A program made the position numbers and the translations under genes. Positions 23,708 to 32,313 of a stretch of 60,827 nt of DNA are shown one piece after another. The stretch spans positions 1-60,827 of the forward strand of contig CAYPGE010000007.1 of assembly GCA_964409865.1 (NCBI GenBank). Direction: 5' to 3'. A model generated the notes under the pieces. It had not been told where the DNA came from, ran no database searches, and saw nothing but the letters and a program-made list of their open reading frames with translations. Position 1 is the stretch's first letter; each line of letters begins with the position of its first letter. Origin of the DNA: Anammoximicrobium sp964409865 (GTDB taxonomy: Bacteria > Planctomycetota > Planctomycetia > Pirellulales > Pirellulaceae).

Positions 23708-24505
23708 TCACGGCTTGGCCGGCTCCGGCTTCTCCGCTTGCTTTCCTGCTTCTTTCTTTTTCTCCAGTTGCGGAATCAGCACCAGGCGGATTTTGGTGTC
23801 GATGGGCGGGATGCGTTCCGTAAAGGCGGCGAACAGCAGGCTCTCGTTGGCTTGGGTGCTCTTGATGGGCAAGTCGAGCATGGCGGTGGGGAAATTCGAG
23901 ACGCAGATGAATTCGCCGCCGTCGGCCTGGTAGTAGCGCTCGCCGGTCGACTCGTCCGTCCAGAAGCCGCTGCCGGTGAAGACCCAGTGGTCGGTCATCG
24001 CTTTGTCGGTCTTCAGTTCCTTGATCCATTCCTGCGCCCGCACCCGGTTCTTCTTGCCGGCTGCGTCTTGCCACAGCACGTACACCTCGACCACCGGTCC
24101 GCTGGCGGCCCGATAGACCGGGTCGAAGCTGACGGGTTTTCCGGGTTGCGCTCCGACGGCCACCAACGCCGCGTGAACGAATTGGGCTTTGCAGTTCACC
24201 GACACGATCGATTCGTGCTCCTTGGTGCCCTTGGGGCAGGCGAACATCTCCAGCTGCCCTTCCCGCAGACAAACCCGGCCGTCGACGATGACCAGTTTCT
24301 GCTTCGGGTCGATCCACAGGTCGTAGTCCTTCGTCACCCGCACGATGCCCGAGGCCGCGTCGCCCGGCGACGAGGCCGCTGCGGGGGATGCGTCGGCTTT
24401 CGGGCCTTCCGCTTCTTTTGGCGCATCGGCCGCCGTCGTCAGGCCGGCGCCACAAGTCCACAGGATCGCGGTCACCATCGTCCAGATTCGCTGACAGTCA
24501 CGCAT
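23708..24505 (-). CDS. Exported YdjY-domain protein
   Basis: From ATG 24505 (265 residues; AAGGAG upstream) a signal peptide is followed by an Ala/Pro/Ser-rich linker (about 28-55). A YdjY-like domain comes next: 'LWIDPKQKLVIVDGRVCLREG', 'LEMFACPKGTKEHESIVSV', 'AALVAVGAQPGKPV'. The tail is Lys/Glu/Ala-rich. The role of YdjY is unknown; it sometimes occurs beside redox or ferredoxin-like proteins. Its 3' end abuts the mazF remnant. Confidence 0.75.
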   Translation of the reverse strand: MRDCQRIWTMVTAILWTCGAGLTTAADAPKEAEGPKADASPAAASSPGDAASGIVRVTKDYDLWIDPKQKLVIVDGRVCLREGQLEMFACPKGTKEHESIVSVNCKAQFVHAALVAVGAQPGKPVSFDPVYRAASGPVVEVYVLWQDAAGKKNRVRAQEWIKELKTDKAMTDHWVFTGSGFWTDESTGERYYQADGGEFICVSNFPTAMLDLPIKSTQANESLLFAAFTERIPPIDTKIRLVLIPQLEKKKEAGKQAEKPEPAKP

Positions 24506-24542
24506 GAAGGTATCTCCTTGCCTGTTGGGTGGCTCTGACAAA

Positions 24543-24639
24543 GGGCTCAGACGTACAGAATTCAATTTTGGCCGATGGCAAGCCCAGCCATGTGGATCGA
24601 CGTTGCTCGGCCAAAACTGAATTCTGTACGTCTGAGCCC
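24543..24639. mobile_element. Inverted-repeat element with 33-base arms
   Basis: Arms 24543-24575 and 24607-24639 are complements at 32 of 33 positions around CAGACGTACAGAATTCA, with a 31-base centre. It lies in the divergent spacer 24506-24906, and no coding capacity is present. The sequence GAATTCAGTCTTGGCC near 6918 resembles the inner part of one arm (15 of 16 bases) and may be a decayed half-copy. Confidence 0.8.
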
Positions 24640-24906
24640 AAGATTGCAGCTTGCCGGCCGTTTTCGTGGCGGCAGGCCAGAATTATTGCATTATAGGCCC
24701 AACCGCGTTCGCCGCTATGCCCGTCCCAGCCCGGTGCAGGAAGCCCCTCCCGCCGTCCGCACCTTTCAGGCATCAGAACGACTGGTACAATACGGGAGAA
24801 CCGGCCGTTGCGGAGCCGCGCGGTCGGCGAGGAAAAGGGGCCGACGGGCTTCCGTTCTGCGGCCTTGGACGTGGCGTTTTGTATCCCTCAACTTGGAGTT
24901 ACTCCC
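24640..24906. other. Non-coding spacer upstream of the TIM-barrel gene
   Basis: Together with the element at 24543-24639 this makes a spacer of 401 bases between divergent genes. Apart from the inverted repeat, I see no gene. GGAG at 24893-24896 is the ribosome-binding site for the gene at 24907. No convincing promoter pair was recognised. Confidence 0.5.
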
Positions 24907-25812
24907 ATGAGCAGTTCGATTCATCGTCGCGGTTTTCTCCAGACAGTGGGCGCTGCCGCCGGATTGGCGCTGGTCAGCCTGCACGGTTCGCGGGCCGGGG
25001 CCTTCGCGCCGGCGGCCGGAGCCCCGCACGCCGAGAAGCTCGGCTGGCATCTCGGTTGCCAGGCGTACAGCTTCAACCGGTACACCTTTTTCGAGGCGGT
25101 CGACAAGACGGCGTCGCTGGGCTTGCACTACATCGAAGCCTACCCGGGCCAGAAGATGAGTGGCGAGAAGCCAGACGCGAAGATCGACGAGTCGCTGAGC
25201 CCGGAATTGCGCCGCGAGGTCAAGGCCAAGCTGGCGGATTGCGGCGTCCGGCTGGTCAACTACGGCGTGTGCGGATTGTCGAAGGACATGGACGCCAGCC
25301 GCAAGACGTTCGAGTTTGCCAAGGACATGGGCATCGAGACCATTGTCTCCGAGCCCGCGCCCGACGCCTTCGACACGATCGAGAAATTGTGCGACGAGTA
25401 CCAGCTGAACGTGGCCCTGCACAACCATCCCAAGCCGTCGCGGTACTGGAACCCGGACACGGTGTTGGAGATGTGCCAGGGCCGCAGCAAGCGGATCGGC
25501 GCTTGTGCCGACACGGGGCATTGGATGCGTTCCGAACTGAATCCGGTCGAACAGTTGAAGAAGCTGGAAGGCCGCATCATCAGTTTCCATTTCAAGGACC
25601 TGAACAAGTTCGGCGGCGGCGCGCACGACGTGCCTTGGGGCACCGGCGCGGGCAACGTGAAAGCGATGTTGGCCGAAATCCAACGGCAGGGCATCAAGAA
25701 TGCGGTGTTCTCGATCGAATACGAATACAACTGGGAGAATTCCGTGCCGGAGATCGCCCAGGGCGTGGCGTACTTCGACAAAGTGGCTGCGGAATTGGCC
25801 GGCCGCGCGTGA
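24907..25812 (+). CDS. Tat-exported TIM-barrel sugar isomerase/epimerase-like protein
   Basis: The 301-residue product starts with a twin-arginine-like signal (IHRRGFLQTVGAAAGLALVS). The rest is a xylose-isomerase-like TIM barrel: 'WHLGCQAYSFNRYTFFEAVD', 'HYIEAYPGQKM', 'LHNHPKPSRYW', 'GACADTGHWMRSELNP', 'ISFHFKDLNKFG', 'FSIEYEYNWENS'. The metal-ligand positions (Glu, Asp, His, Glu) of the barrel appear to be kept. GGAG ten bases before ATG 24907 sets the start. Such exported relatives are typical of planctomycetes; the sugar substrate cannot be told. The DUF1800 gene follows after 63 bases. Confidence 0.85.
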   Translation: MSSSIHRRGFLQTVGAAAGLALVSLHGSRAGAFAPAAGAPHAEKLGWHLGCQAYSFNRYTFFEAVDKTASLGLHYIEAYPGQKMSGEKPDAKIDESLSPELRREVKAKLADCGVRLVNYGVCGLSKDMDASRKTFEFAKDMGIETIVSEPAPDAFDTIEKLCDEYQLNVALHNHPKPSRYWNPDTVLEMCQGRSKRIGACADTGHWMRSELNPVEQLKKLEGRIISFHFKDLNKFGGGAHDVPWGTGAGNVKAMLAEIQRQGIKNAVFSIEYEYNWENSVPEIAQGVAYFDKVAAELAGRA

Positions 25813-25875
25813 GCGACCGTGCCGGCGCGTGTCTTCGAAATGGCGAGTACCGCAAAACTCATCAAGGAGTCAGTC

Positions 25876-27285
25876 ATGGCCGGAACGAAGACCGCTGCCC
25901 CGGACGATTCGCCAGTGCCAACGGCTCCGCATGGCGTCGATGCCGCCTGGGCTTGGGCCGCTTTTCAGCCGGACGACCAGCGGCCTTGGGACCTTCGTCG
26001 CGCGGCCCACCTGCATCGCCGCGCCGCTTTTGGGGGCACCTGGGCCGAACTGCAGCAAGCTCTGCAGGACGGCCCGGCGCGCGGGATCGACCGGTTGGTG
26101 AATCCGCCGGGCGACATGTCCGCGTTCCAGAAATCTCACGACGGCTACGACCAGGCCGCCGGTTCGTCGGGCACCGACGACGCGGCGCGGGCCTGGTGGC
26201 TGCGGCGGATGATCGAGACGCCGCACCCGCTGCTGGAAAAGATGACGCTGTTCTGGCACAGCCATTTCGGCATCAGCCGGGCGCGAGTCGTCAAAGGGGC
26301 AATGATGGTGAGCCTCGTCCACCTGCTGCGCCGGCACGCCTTGGGCCGCTACGCGGACATGCTGGCCGCCGCGCTGCGACTGCCGGCGGTCGTCGTGGGT
26401 CTGGACGCAGACGGCAACCGCCGGAGCCTGCCGAACTCGAACCTGGCGCGGCAGTTGCTGGCGCAGTACGGACCGGGAGCCGGCGAATTCGACGAACAGG
26501 ACGTCCGCGAGACCACGCGCGCGCTGACCGGCTGGCTGATGCTGCGCGACGACCTGCGGTTCGTGGACCGGGAATTCGATGCGGGGCCAAAACGCGTCTT
26601 GGGGCAATCCGGCAACTGGAACGCCGATGATGCGGTGCGGATCGTGCTACAGCAGCCGGCCACGGCGCGGAACATCGTGCGAAGTCTGTATCGTTGGCTG
26701 ATCTCGGAGACCGACGAGCCGGACGTGAAGCTGCTGGAGCCGCTGGCCGCGTCGTTTCACAAGGATTACGACATCGGGCGACTGGTCGAGACCATGCTCC
26801 GCTCGAACTGGTTTTTCTCGGCTGCCGCGTACCGGCAACGCGTGCGAAGTCCCGTCGAATTGGCCTTGGGCATGATCCGGCCGCTGGAAGGCAACGTGCC
26901 GACGTTGCGGCTGGGCGGCGATCTGGCCGGTTTGGGACAGGACTTGCTCCGGCCGCCCACGGTCAAGGGCTGGTCGGGCGGGCGGCACTGGCTGAACCCG
27001 GCCGCGATGATGGGACGCGTCAATCTGGCGGCGTCGTTGTTGACGCCGGGCGGAGCGTATGGCGCGGGACTCGAACCGCACGCGGTCGCCCAGCGGCACG
27101 GACATTCAGACCCGGCCGCGGCGGCGAAGTTTTTGGTGGATCTGTTGCTCGGCGGCGATGTCCCGGCGCAAGTTCGGGACCAACTCGCCCAGCGCGCGGC
27201 GGGCTCCGGCGCGGACACCTTGCCGGGCCGGCTGCGCGAGTTGGCACAGGACGTATGCACGTTGCCGGAGTTTCAACTGGCTTGA
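25876..27285 (+). CDS. DUF1800 protein
   Basis: The 469-residue product (AAGGAG before ATG 25876) shows DUF1800 blocks: 'AAHLHRRAAFGGTWAEL', 'MTLFWHSHFGIS', 'LARQLLAQYGPGAGEFDEQD', 'ETTRALTGW' and 'RPPTVKGWSGGRHW'. DUF1800 genes are regularly followed by DUF1501 genes, as here. The pair is widespread in planctomycetes and proteobacteria, and the role is unknown, with links to export and surface proteins. No obvious signal peptide was seen, in contrast to its DUF1501 partner. A 156-bp element lies between the two genes. Confidence 0.9.
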   Translation: MAGTKTAAPDDSPVPTAPHGVDAAWAWAAFQPDDQRPWDLRRAAHLHRRAAFGGTWAELQQALQDGPARGIDRLVNPPGDMSAFQKSHDGYDQAAGSSGTDDAARAWWLRRMIETPHPLLEKMTLFWHSHFGISRARVVKGAMMVSLVHLLRRHALGRYADMLAAALRLPAVVVGLDADGNRRSLPNSNLARQLLAQYGPGAGEFDEQDVRETTRALTGWLMLRDDLRFVDREFDAGPKRVLGQSGNWNADDAVRIVLQQPATARNIVRSLYRWLISETDEPDVKLLEPLAASFHKDYDIGRLVETMLRSNWFFSAAAYRQRVRSPVELALGMIRPLEGNVPTLRLGGDLAGLGQDLLRPPTVKGWSGGRHWLNPAAMMGRVNLAASLLTPGGAYGAGLEPHAVAQRHGHSDPAAAAKFLVDLLLGGDVPAQVRDQLAQRAAGSGADTLPGRLRELAQDVCTLPEFQLA

Positions 27286-27367
27286 ACCGAAGGCGCCCGT
27301 TGTGCAACGACCGGACGCGGGCGCATTCGGTTGGCCCTTGGGCAACGCGGCCGGTGGCCGCAACCGA

Positions 27368-27523
27368 GTTTTGGAGTGCGGTGCCTTGTCACCGCTTTGG
27401 GTAGCGGCCTGCAGCGCAACGGCGGATTGGGTTCAGGACACACGGCAAGGCAAGTGAACACCAAGCGGCGGTCCTTGCGCCGCAATCGATCCAAAGCGGC
27501 GACAAGGCGCCGCACTCCAAAAT
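27368..27523. mobile_element. 156-bp MITE-like element, copy A
   Basis: Terminal arms of 33 bases (27368-27400 and 27491-27523) are complements at 30 of 33 positions. They start TTTTGGAGTGCGGTGCC and end in the mirrored GGCGCCGCACTCCAAAA. A second element with the same ends and the same total length is at 51632-51787, while the interiors have diverged. It lies in the 316-base spacer between the DUF1800 and DUF1501 genes and has no coding capacity. Confidence 0.85.
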
Positions 27524-27601
27524 GCGCCCCCGACAAACACGAAATCAGGAAATGGTAGTACGACTCTGGTTGCGGCCGCAGGCTGCGGGAGGAGGATGCT
27601 C

Positions 27602-28870
27602 ATGTCACTTACACGACGCGACTGGTTGAAATCGGCGGTCGGGACTCCGGCACTACTGGCATTGGCGCCTGCGGTCCCGCCGATTCTGTCACGGGCTGCC
27701 GTGGCGGCGGAGGCGGCGCGGGAGCGGAACGACAACATGTTGGTCGTGCTTCAGCTGTCTGGCGGAAACGACGGATTGAACACGATCGTGCCGCACGCCG
27801 ACGACGCCTATGGGCGTAACCGCAGCACGTTGCGGTTGGCGGAACGCGAGCTGCACAAGATCGACGATTCGCTGGGCTTCCACCCGGAGTTTGCGGCCGT
27901 CTCGAAGCTGTACCAGGAAGGTTACGCCTCGGTCATTCAAGGCGTCGGGTACGCGAAGGGGAACCGCGATCACGAGGCGGCGATGCGCGACTGGCACACG
28001 GCCCGGCCGGGCGAAGCGGCTTGCCAGACCGGCTGGATTGGGCGAGCGATCGACCTGGCGGCCGGTTCGGGCGAGCCGGCGGTGCCCGGCATCTTCGTAG
28101 GACCGATCGCCACGCCCTTCGCGTTGCACGCCGAGCAGCAGGTCGTGCCCGCGATCCGCGCCCTGGACGCGAGCCAGCGGCAGATGCTCCAGCGGCTGCA
28201 CGGACAATCGCTGCGCTGGCGGCAGTTGGCGGACTGGGAGGCCACCGGCGATGCGTCGCCCGCCGGCGGCAGTCCGTTGCTGGACGCGGTTTCGCGCAAC
28301 CTGCAAGCCGCGTATGTGGGCGGCGAGCGTTTGGAGGCCGTGTTGGATCGGGCGGATGGCGCGGCCGGCTATCCGCCGTTTCAGCTGGCAGGCCATTTGA
28401 CGGCGATCGCTCAACTGATGCGGGCGGACCTGGGCATCCGGATCTTCTTCGCCGAGCTAGGCGGCGGCGGGATTGGCGGCTTCGACAATCACGCCAACCA
28501 GCGGGACAACCACGCGGCCTTGCTGCGACAGCTGTCGGAATCGGTGGCGGCGTTCGTCCGCGACGTGCAGCGCGCCAAGTTGCTGGACCGGGTCGCCGTG
28601 ATGACCTTTTCCGAGTTTGGCCGCACGCTGGTGGAAAACGGCCGGCGGGGCACCGATCATGGCGATGCCGCCCCCGTGCTCGTGTTTGGCGGCCGACTCC
28701 GCGGCGGACTGGTCGGCCCGCACCCGAACCTCCAGCGCCTCGTGGGAGACGCTCCGGAATCGCACACCGACTTCCGCCGCGTGTACGCCACGATGCTCGA
28801 CCGCTGGCTGGGCCTGGACAGCCGGAAGGTCTTGGGCCAACGCTACGAACCGCTGCACGTATTTGCGTAG
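27602..28870 (+). CDS. Tat-exported DUF1501 protein
   Basis: The 422-residue product starts at ATG 27602 (GGAGG at 27591-27595; an ATG six bases upstream is too close to it). It has a Tat-like leader ('LTRRDWLKSAVGTPALLALA') and the DUF1501 sulfatase-like fold: 'VVLQLSGGNDGLNTIVPHAD', 'SVIQGVGYAKGNRDHEAAM', 'FDNHANQRDNHAALL', 'VAVMTFSEFGRTLVENGRRG', 'GTDHGDAAPV'. Asp and His residues at the alkaline-phosphatase-type metal sites are present. It pairs with the upstream DUF1800 gene; the function of the pair is not known. Confidence 0.9.
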   Translation: MSLTRRDWLKSAVGTPALLALAPAVPPILSRAAVAAEAARERNDNMLVVLQLSGGNDGLNTIVPHADDAYGRNRSTLRLAERELHKIDDSLGFHPEFAAVSKLYQEGYASVIQGVGYAKGNRDHEAAMRDWHTARPGEAACQTGWIGRAIDLAAGSGEPAVPGIFVGPIATPFALHAEQQVVPAIRALDASQRQMLQRLHGQSLRWRQLADWEATGDASPAGGSPLLDAVSRNLQAAYVGGERLEAVLDRADGAAGYPPFQLAGHLTAIAQLMRADLGIRIFFAELGGGGIGGFDNHANQRDNHAALLRQLSESVAAFVRDVQRAKLLDRVAVMTFSEFGRTLVENGRRGTDHGDAAPVLVFGGRLRGGLVGPHPNLQRLVGDAPESHTDFRRVYATMLDRWLGLDSRKVLGQRYEPLHVFA

Positions 28871-28876
28871 ACGGCA

Positions 28877-29140
28877 TCACACGGCAGCCCCATCCTCCGC
28901 AGTTCCGTGGAGCCACAGTTCCGATTCGGAGAGGTCCACTTGGTCACTCCACACAACCCCAAAACCGTGCGGGTCCGCGCGCACGTTTCGGAAGAACGCT
29001 TCGTCTGCCAACAAACGGAAGGCGGGGTCGGACAGCAACGAAGAGCAGTCGTAGACGCTTGACTGACCGTTGGAGAAATGAACTCGCAGACGCCGTCCTG
29101 GAAGCGGCTGAACAGCATCGACTCGGGGATACGATTCCAT
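28877..29140 (-). CDS. DUF2442 protein
   Basis: The 87-residue product has the DUF2442 pattern: 'PRVDAVQPLPGRRLRVHFSN', then 'VYDCSSLLSDPAFRLLADE', then 'FGVVWSDQVDLSESELW'. DUF2442 genes usually lie directly behind DUF4160 genes, as here (seven bases between them). The pair is often listed as a putative toxin-antitoxin or stress module without proof. Its stop is six bases from the convergent DUF1501 stop. Confidence 0.85.
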   Translation of the reverse strand: MESYPRVDAVQPLPGRRLRVHFSNGQSSVYDCSSLLSDPAFRLLADEAFFRNVRADPHGFGVVWSDQVDLSESELWLHGTAEDGAAV

Positions 29141-29147
29141 GACTGCT

Positions 29148-29396
29148 CTACTCCAAACCGGGAAGCTGCCGAAACTGCTGTGTTTGCCACATCTCCAGAA
29201 GTTCGGCCCTGTAACGCTGCGCCCACTCCAGGACTAACCGTTCCGCACGCCGGGGAAGATCGCCCTCCATCAGTTCCAGCGGCTCCAGACTGAACACGCC
29301 GTTGAACTCGGCATAGATTGCGTGAAAGTGCGGCACGCCGTGCTCCCGAAAATACATCTTGATCGAGATCCCATAGAATCGGGCGACGACGGGCAT
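29148..29396 (-). CDS. DUF4160 protein
   Basis: The 82-residue product has the DUF4160 core 'ISIKMYFREHGVPHFHA', then 'FSLEPLELMEGDLPRRAERL' and 'EWAQRYRAELLEMW'. The start is ATG 29396, seven bases after GGAGG; an ATG at 29402 is only one base from it. It forms a two-gene unit with the downstream DUF2442 gene. Confidence 0.85.
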   Translation of the reverse strand: MPVVARFYGISIKMYFREHGVPHFHAIYAEFNGVFSLEPLELMEGDLPRRAERLVLEWAQRYRAELLEMWQTQQFRQLPGLE

Positions 29397-29721
29397 TGGC
29401 ATGCCTCCACTGCGAGATAATGGGCGGATTCCAACTCAGCCAAATCCGAAAAAACTGCGTCCAGCGTTCACCGACTTCGAGTTTACGCCCATTCGCCGGA
29501 CGTGTCAAATTTGCCTCGCTGACGCTTCCGGTTACGAGTTACCCCTGCCGCCGTTTGTTCTGCTTCTTCCGCGGCAGGGACTATCTTGTCGGCACTTGCC
29601 GGGGTTATATTGGGGCATCGCAGCGGCCAATGACTGCTGGTCCTGGCCGCTTGGTGGGCGGGACCGCCTGAAGGCGGCACTGCGAACTGATTCTTGTCCC
29701 TGCGTGGCCGGGAACGGTGTC
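29397..29721. other. Non-coding spacer
   Basis: This 325-base divergent spacer holds the ribosome-binding site of the DUF4160 gene at its left end. The plus strand stays open here in the frame of the downstream gene, but the translation is not protein-like. A short hairpin, ACCGCC-TGAA-GGCGG, lies near 29661. TATATT near 29606 could be a -10 box, but no convincing -35 is at the right distance. Confidence 0.4.
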
Positions 29722-32223
29722 ATGAACTGGCGTTGGATCTGCGGATGGCTGATGACCTGGGGGTGCCTGGCGGTGACGGGGCAGGTCCGCGTCCAGGGTG
29801 TCTTGGGATCCGATGCGCCGATTCGGTTCTCCCAGTTGGGTTCAGCCGGCGGGTTGAACCAGTACATGTCGGAAACCTGGGGCGTGGTGGGAGTCGGTGT
29901 CGTCAATGACGAAGATCAGCCGGTGGACGTGCTGGCGGCGTTCGGGTTCTCGCGGGACCCGGATGTGCAGTTCGCCCGCCGGATTTGGATTCCCCCCCAG
30001 GCGGTGCGCCGCACGTGGGTGCCGATCAAGCTGCCGCGTTTGCCGTCGAGTCGCGAGACGGTGGCCTGTTACGGCATGCTGATCGACGATCGATCGGGCG
30101 CCGAGGTCGTCTTGCGGGCCGGTCACGAGGAAGTCCAGCATTCGGCGCTGCTGCGGGTGAACAAGGACGGGGCGGTGACGGGAGCGCTGATCGGCGAGGA
30201 GGATTCGGACTCCGAATTCGATGAACCCGATTACGCCTACGAGGCGGTGATCGCCTTGCGGACCACGCGCGGGCACAGCCGCGGCTTGGCCCTGATTCAC
30301 GACCGCGGTTTGCCTCCGCTGCGGGATGTGTTCGACGGATTGGACCAACTGGTCCTGTGGAACGATCATTTCGCGAGCGACGTGGCGATCCTGTCCGCCT
30401 TGCGGGCCTGGCTGATCGACGGTGGCGAGCTGTGGATCATGCTGGACCGGGTGGATTTCGCTGGGGTCGAACGGCTGTTGGGCGAGGCGTTCACGTGCCA
30501 ACTGGTCAGTCGCGTCGAACTGGATCAGGTAGTCATCCAGAGCGCCGCCTTGCCGCCTCCTGGCTTGTCGCCCTCGGCCGTGGTTCCGCCGGCGGAGTCC
30601 TACGAACAGCCGCTGGATTTTGCACGGGTGATCGTCACGGGCATGGAGGTCACGCACACGGTGCAAGGTTGGCCGGCGGCCTTCTGGCGACCCGTAGGGC
30701 GCGGGCGGGTGGTGTTCACCACCGTGGCCGGCCGAGCCTGGATTCAGCCTGCCACGGCCCGGCGGGACCGCTGGGACCCGAATCGGATGACGGATTACGA
30801 GCCCAAGCGTCAGTTGGACGAATTGCCGTTGTTCCAGGGGCGGACGCGGCCGCTGGCCAGCCCTGGCGTCTTCCGCGACTACCTTTCGGAAAGGATTGGC
30901 TATCGGATCGCGTCGCGGGGACCGGTGAGCACGGTCTTGGGCCTGTTTTGCGGCGGGTTGCTGTTGGCCGGAATGGCGCTGGCGCGGCGGAGGCGACTGG
31001 AGCATCTGGCCTGGATCGCGCCCTGCCTGGGGCTGCTGGCCGCGGTACCGCTGGCGGGACTGGGAATGCGGTCGCAGCGCGCCGTTCCGGCCACCGTGGG
31101 CGAGGCGCAATTCTTGGAGGTTGCCCAGAGCGCCGATCAAATCACGGCTACCGGCCTGCTGGCCTGTTACGATCCTGCCCCGGCGACGGGCGCGGCGGGC
31201 GCTCGCCAGGGCGGCGTCTTCGCGCCGGAGGAAACGCCCGCTGCGGGCACGACGCGGCGCATGGTCTGGACCGATCTGGACCAATGGCACTGGGAGAACC
31301 TGCGTCTGACGACCGGCTTGCGGACGGCGTCGTTCCAGTGGGCGAGCGACCTGTCGGAGCGGCTGGAAGTCCGCGGCACGTTTGCCCCGGAGGGGTTCGT
31401 CGCCCGCTGGACCGGCAAGACGCTCTCGCTGACCGACGCGGTGATTGCGGTCCCCGGCCAGCCGTGCCTGGCGGTCCGGGCGGACGGACCGCGCCTGCTG
31501 GCAGGTCCGGGGGACGTGTTGGCAAGGGGCCGCTACGTCGAGGGCCGCTGGCTGAGTGATGAACAGCACCGGCGGCAGGCGGTGATGGAGAGGATAATGC
31601 AGCCCAGCGTCGGGCAGATGCGGGAACTCTCTCAGTCTCTGTTGTTGGGCTGGAGCGACGCCGTGGACATGGGGTTCCAGTTTTCCGGGCACCAGGTGCG
31701 GTTTGGGACGGCGTTGTGGTCGCTGCCCCTGACGATCGACCGTCCGCCCGGCGGAACGCGGGTTGTCATCCCTTCGTCGTTCCTGCAGTTCTCCGCCGGC
31801 GTTCGGCCGACGGACGAGCGGTCGTCTCCCTTGTACAACCGCCGCACGGGCGTGTGGATCCCTTCGCAGAAACCCACGCAGACGTGGTTGTGGTTCCAGG
31901 TGCCCGAGGCCGTGCTGCCGTTGCAGATCCAGAGCGCTCGGTTGACCGTGCAGATCACCGCGCCCAACCGCACGGTGCAGATCGTGCGGCGTGTGGACGA
32001 GCGCACCCAGTCGCTGCGCAAGGTGGACAATCCTATCGGGCAAATCGAGTTGACGCTCGAGGGTGCGACGCTGCCGGAATTGGATGCGGCCGGACGACTG
32101 CTGCTGGGGATCTTCGTCAGCGTGACGGCGGACGAGGCAAACCAAGGGCGAGCCAGCGTCTGGAAGATCGACACGGTTCAACTGGAAATCGCCGGCACGG
32201 TGCTGCCGGAGCAAACCGAATGA
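29722..32223 (+). CDS. Large membrane protein of an ABC-exporter operon, unknown function
   Basis: The 833-residue product has an N-terminal signal or anchor ('WICGWLMTWGCLAVTGQVRV') and a long extracytoplasmic beta-rich part. A pair of membrane helices follows at about 398-437 ('VLGLFCGGLLLAGMALA', 'WIAPCLGLLAAVPLAGLGM'), then another soluble domain. This layout resembles the large companion proteins of gliding-type (GldA/F/G-like) ABC transporters, although sequence identity to GldG is not evident. The genes for the ATPase and permease follow 90 bases later in the same direction. ATG 29722 is preferred over the open frame from 29401. No enzyme motif was seen. Confidence 0.7.
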   Translation: MNWRWICGWLMTWGCLAVTGQVRVQGVLGSDAPIRFSQLGSAGGLNQYMSETWGVVGVGVVNDEDQPVDVLAAFGFSRDPDVQFARRIWIPPQAVRRTWVPIKLPRLPSSRETVACYGMLIDDRSGAEVVLRAGHEEVQHSALLRVNKDGAVTGALIGEEDSDSEFDEPDYAYEAVIALRTTRGHSRGLALIHDRGLPPLRDVFDGLDQLVLWNDHFASDVAILSALRAWLIDGGELWIMLDRVDFAGVERLLGEAFTCQLVSRVELDQVVIQSAALPPPGLSPSAVVPPAESYEQPLDFARVIVTGMEVTHTVQGWPAAFWRPVGRGRVVFTTVAGRAWIQPATARRDRWDPNRMTDYEPKRQLDELPLFQGRTRPLASPGVFRDYLSERIGYRIASRGPVSTVLGLFCGGLLLAGMALARRRRLEHLAWIAPCLGLLAAVPLAGLGMRSQRAVPATVGEAQFLEVAQSADQITATGLLACYDPAPATGAAGARQGGVFAPEETPAAGTTRRMVWTDLDQWHWENLRLTTGLRTASFQWASDLSERLEVRGTFAPEGFVARWTGKTLSLTDAVIAVPGQPCLAVRADGPRLLAGPGDVLARGRYVEGRWLSDEQHRRQAVMERIMQPSVGQMRELSQSLLLGWSDAVDMGFQFSGHQVRFGTALWSLPLTIDRPPGGTRVVIPSSFLQFSAGVRPTDERSSPLYNRRTGVWIPSQKPTQTWLWFQVPEAVLPLQIQSARLTVQITAPNRTVQIVRRVDERTQSLRKVDNPIGQIELTLEGATLPELDAAGRLLLGIFVSVTADEANQGRASVWKIDTVQLEIAGTVLPEQTE

Positions 32224-32243
32224 ACCCAACTTATTGAACAGGA

Positions 32244-32294
32244 GGAAACAGAGAAAACGGAGTGCCTGTTTTTTTCTCTGTTGTCTCTGTTTCC
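32244..32294. repeat. Hairpin-forming GAAACAGAG repeat
   Basis: GGAAACAGAGA (32244-32254) and TCTCTGTTTCC (32284-32294) are exact 11-base complements, with further partial copies of CTCTGTT between them and a run of seven T at 32269-32275. The hairpin lies in the 90-base spacer before the ABC ATPase gene. It could attenuate transcription or be a simple repeat. Confidence 0.6.
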
Positions 32295-32313
32295 CAGCCC
32301 CCAGGAGTCGGAC

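Noticed and set aside
23684..23933. A complete MazF toxin with altered sequence
   Set aside because: After about 20 codons the frame is the antisense of the YdjY-like gene and shows none of the MazF core motifs.
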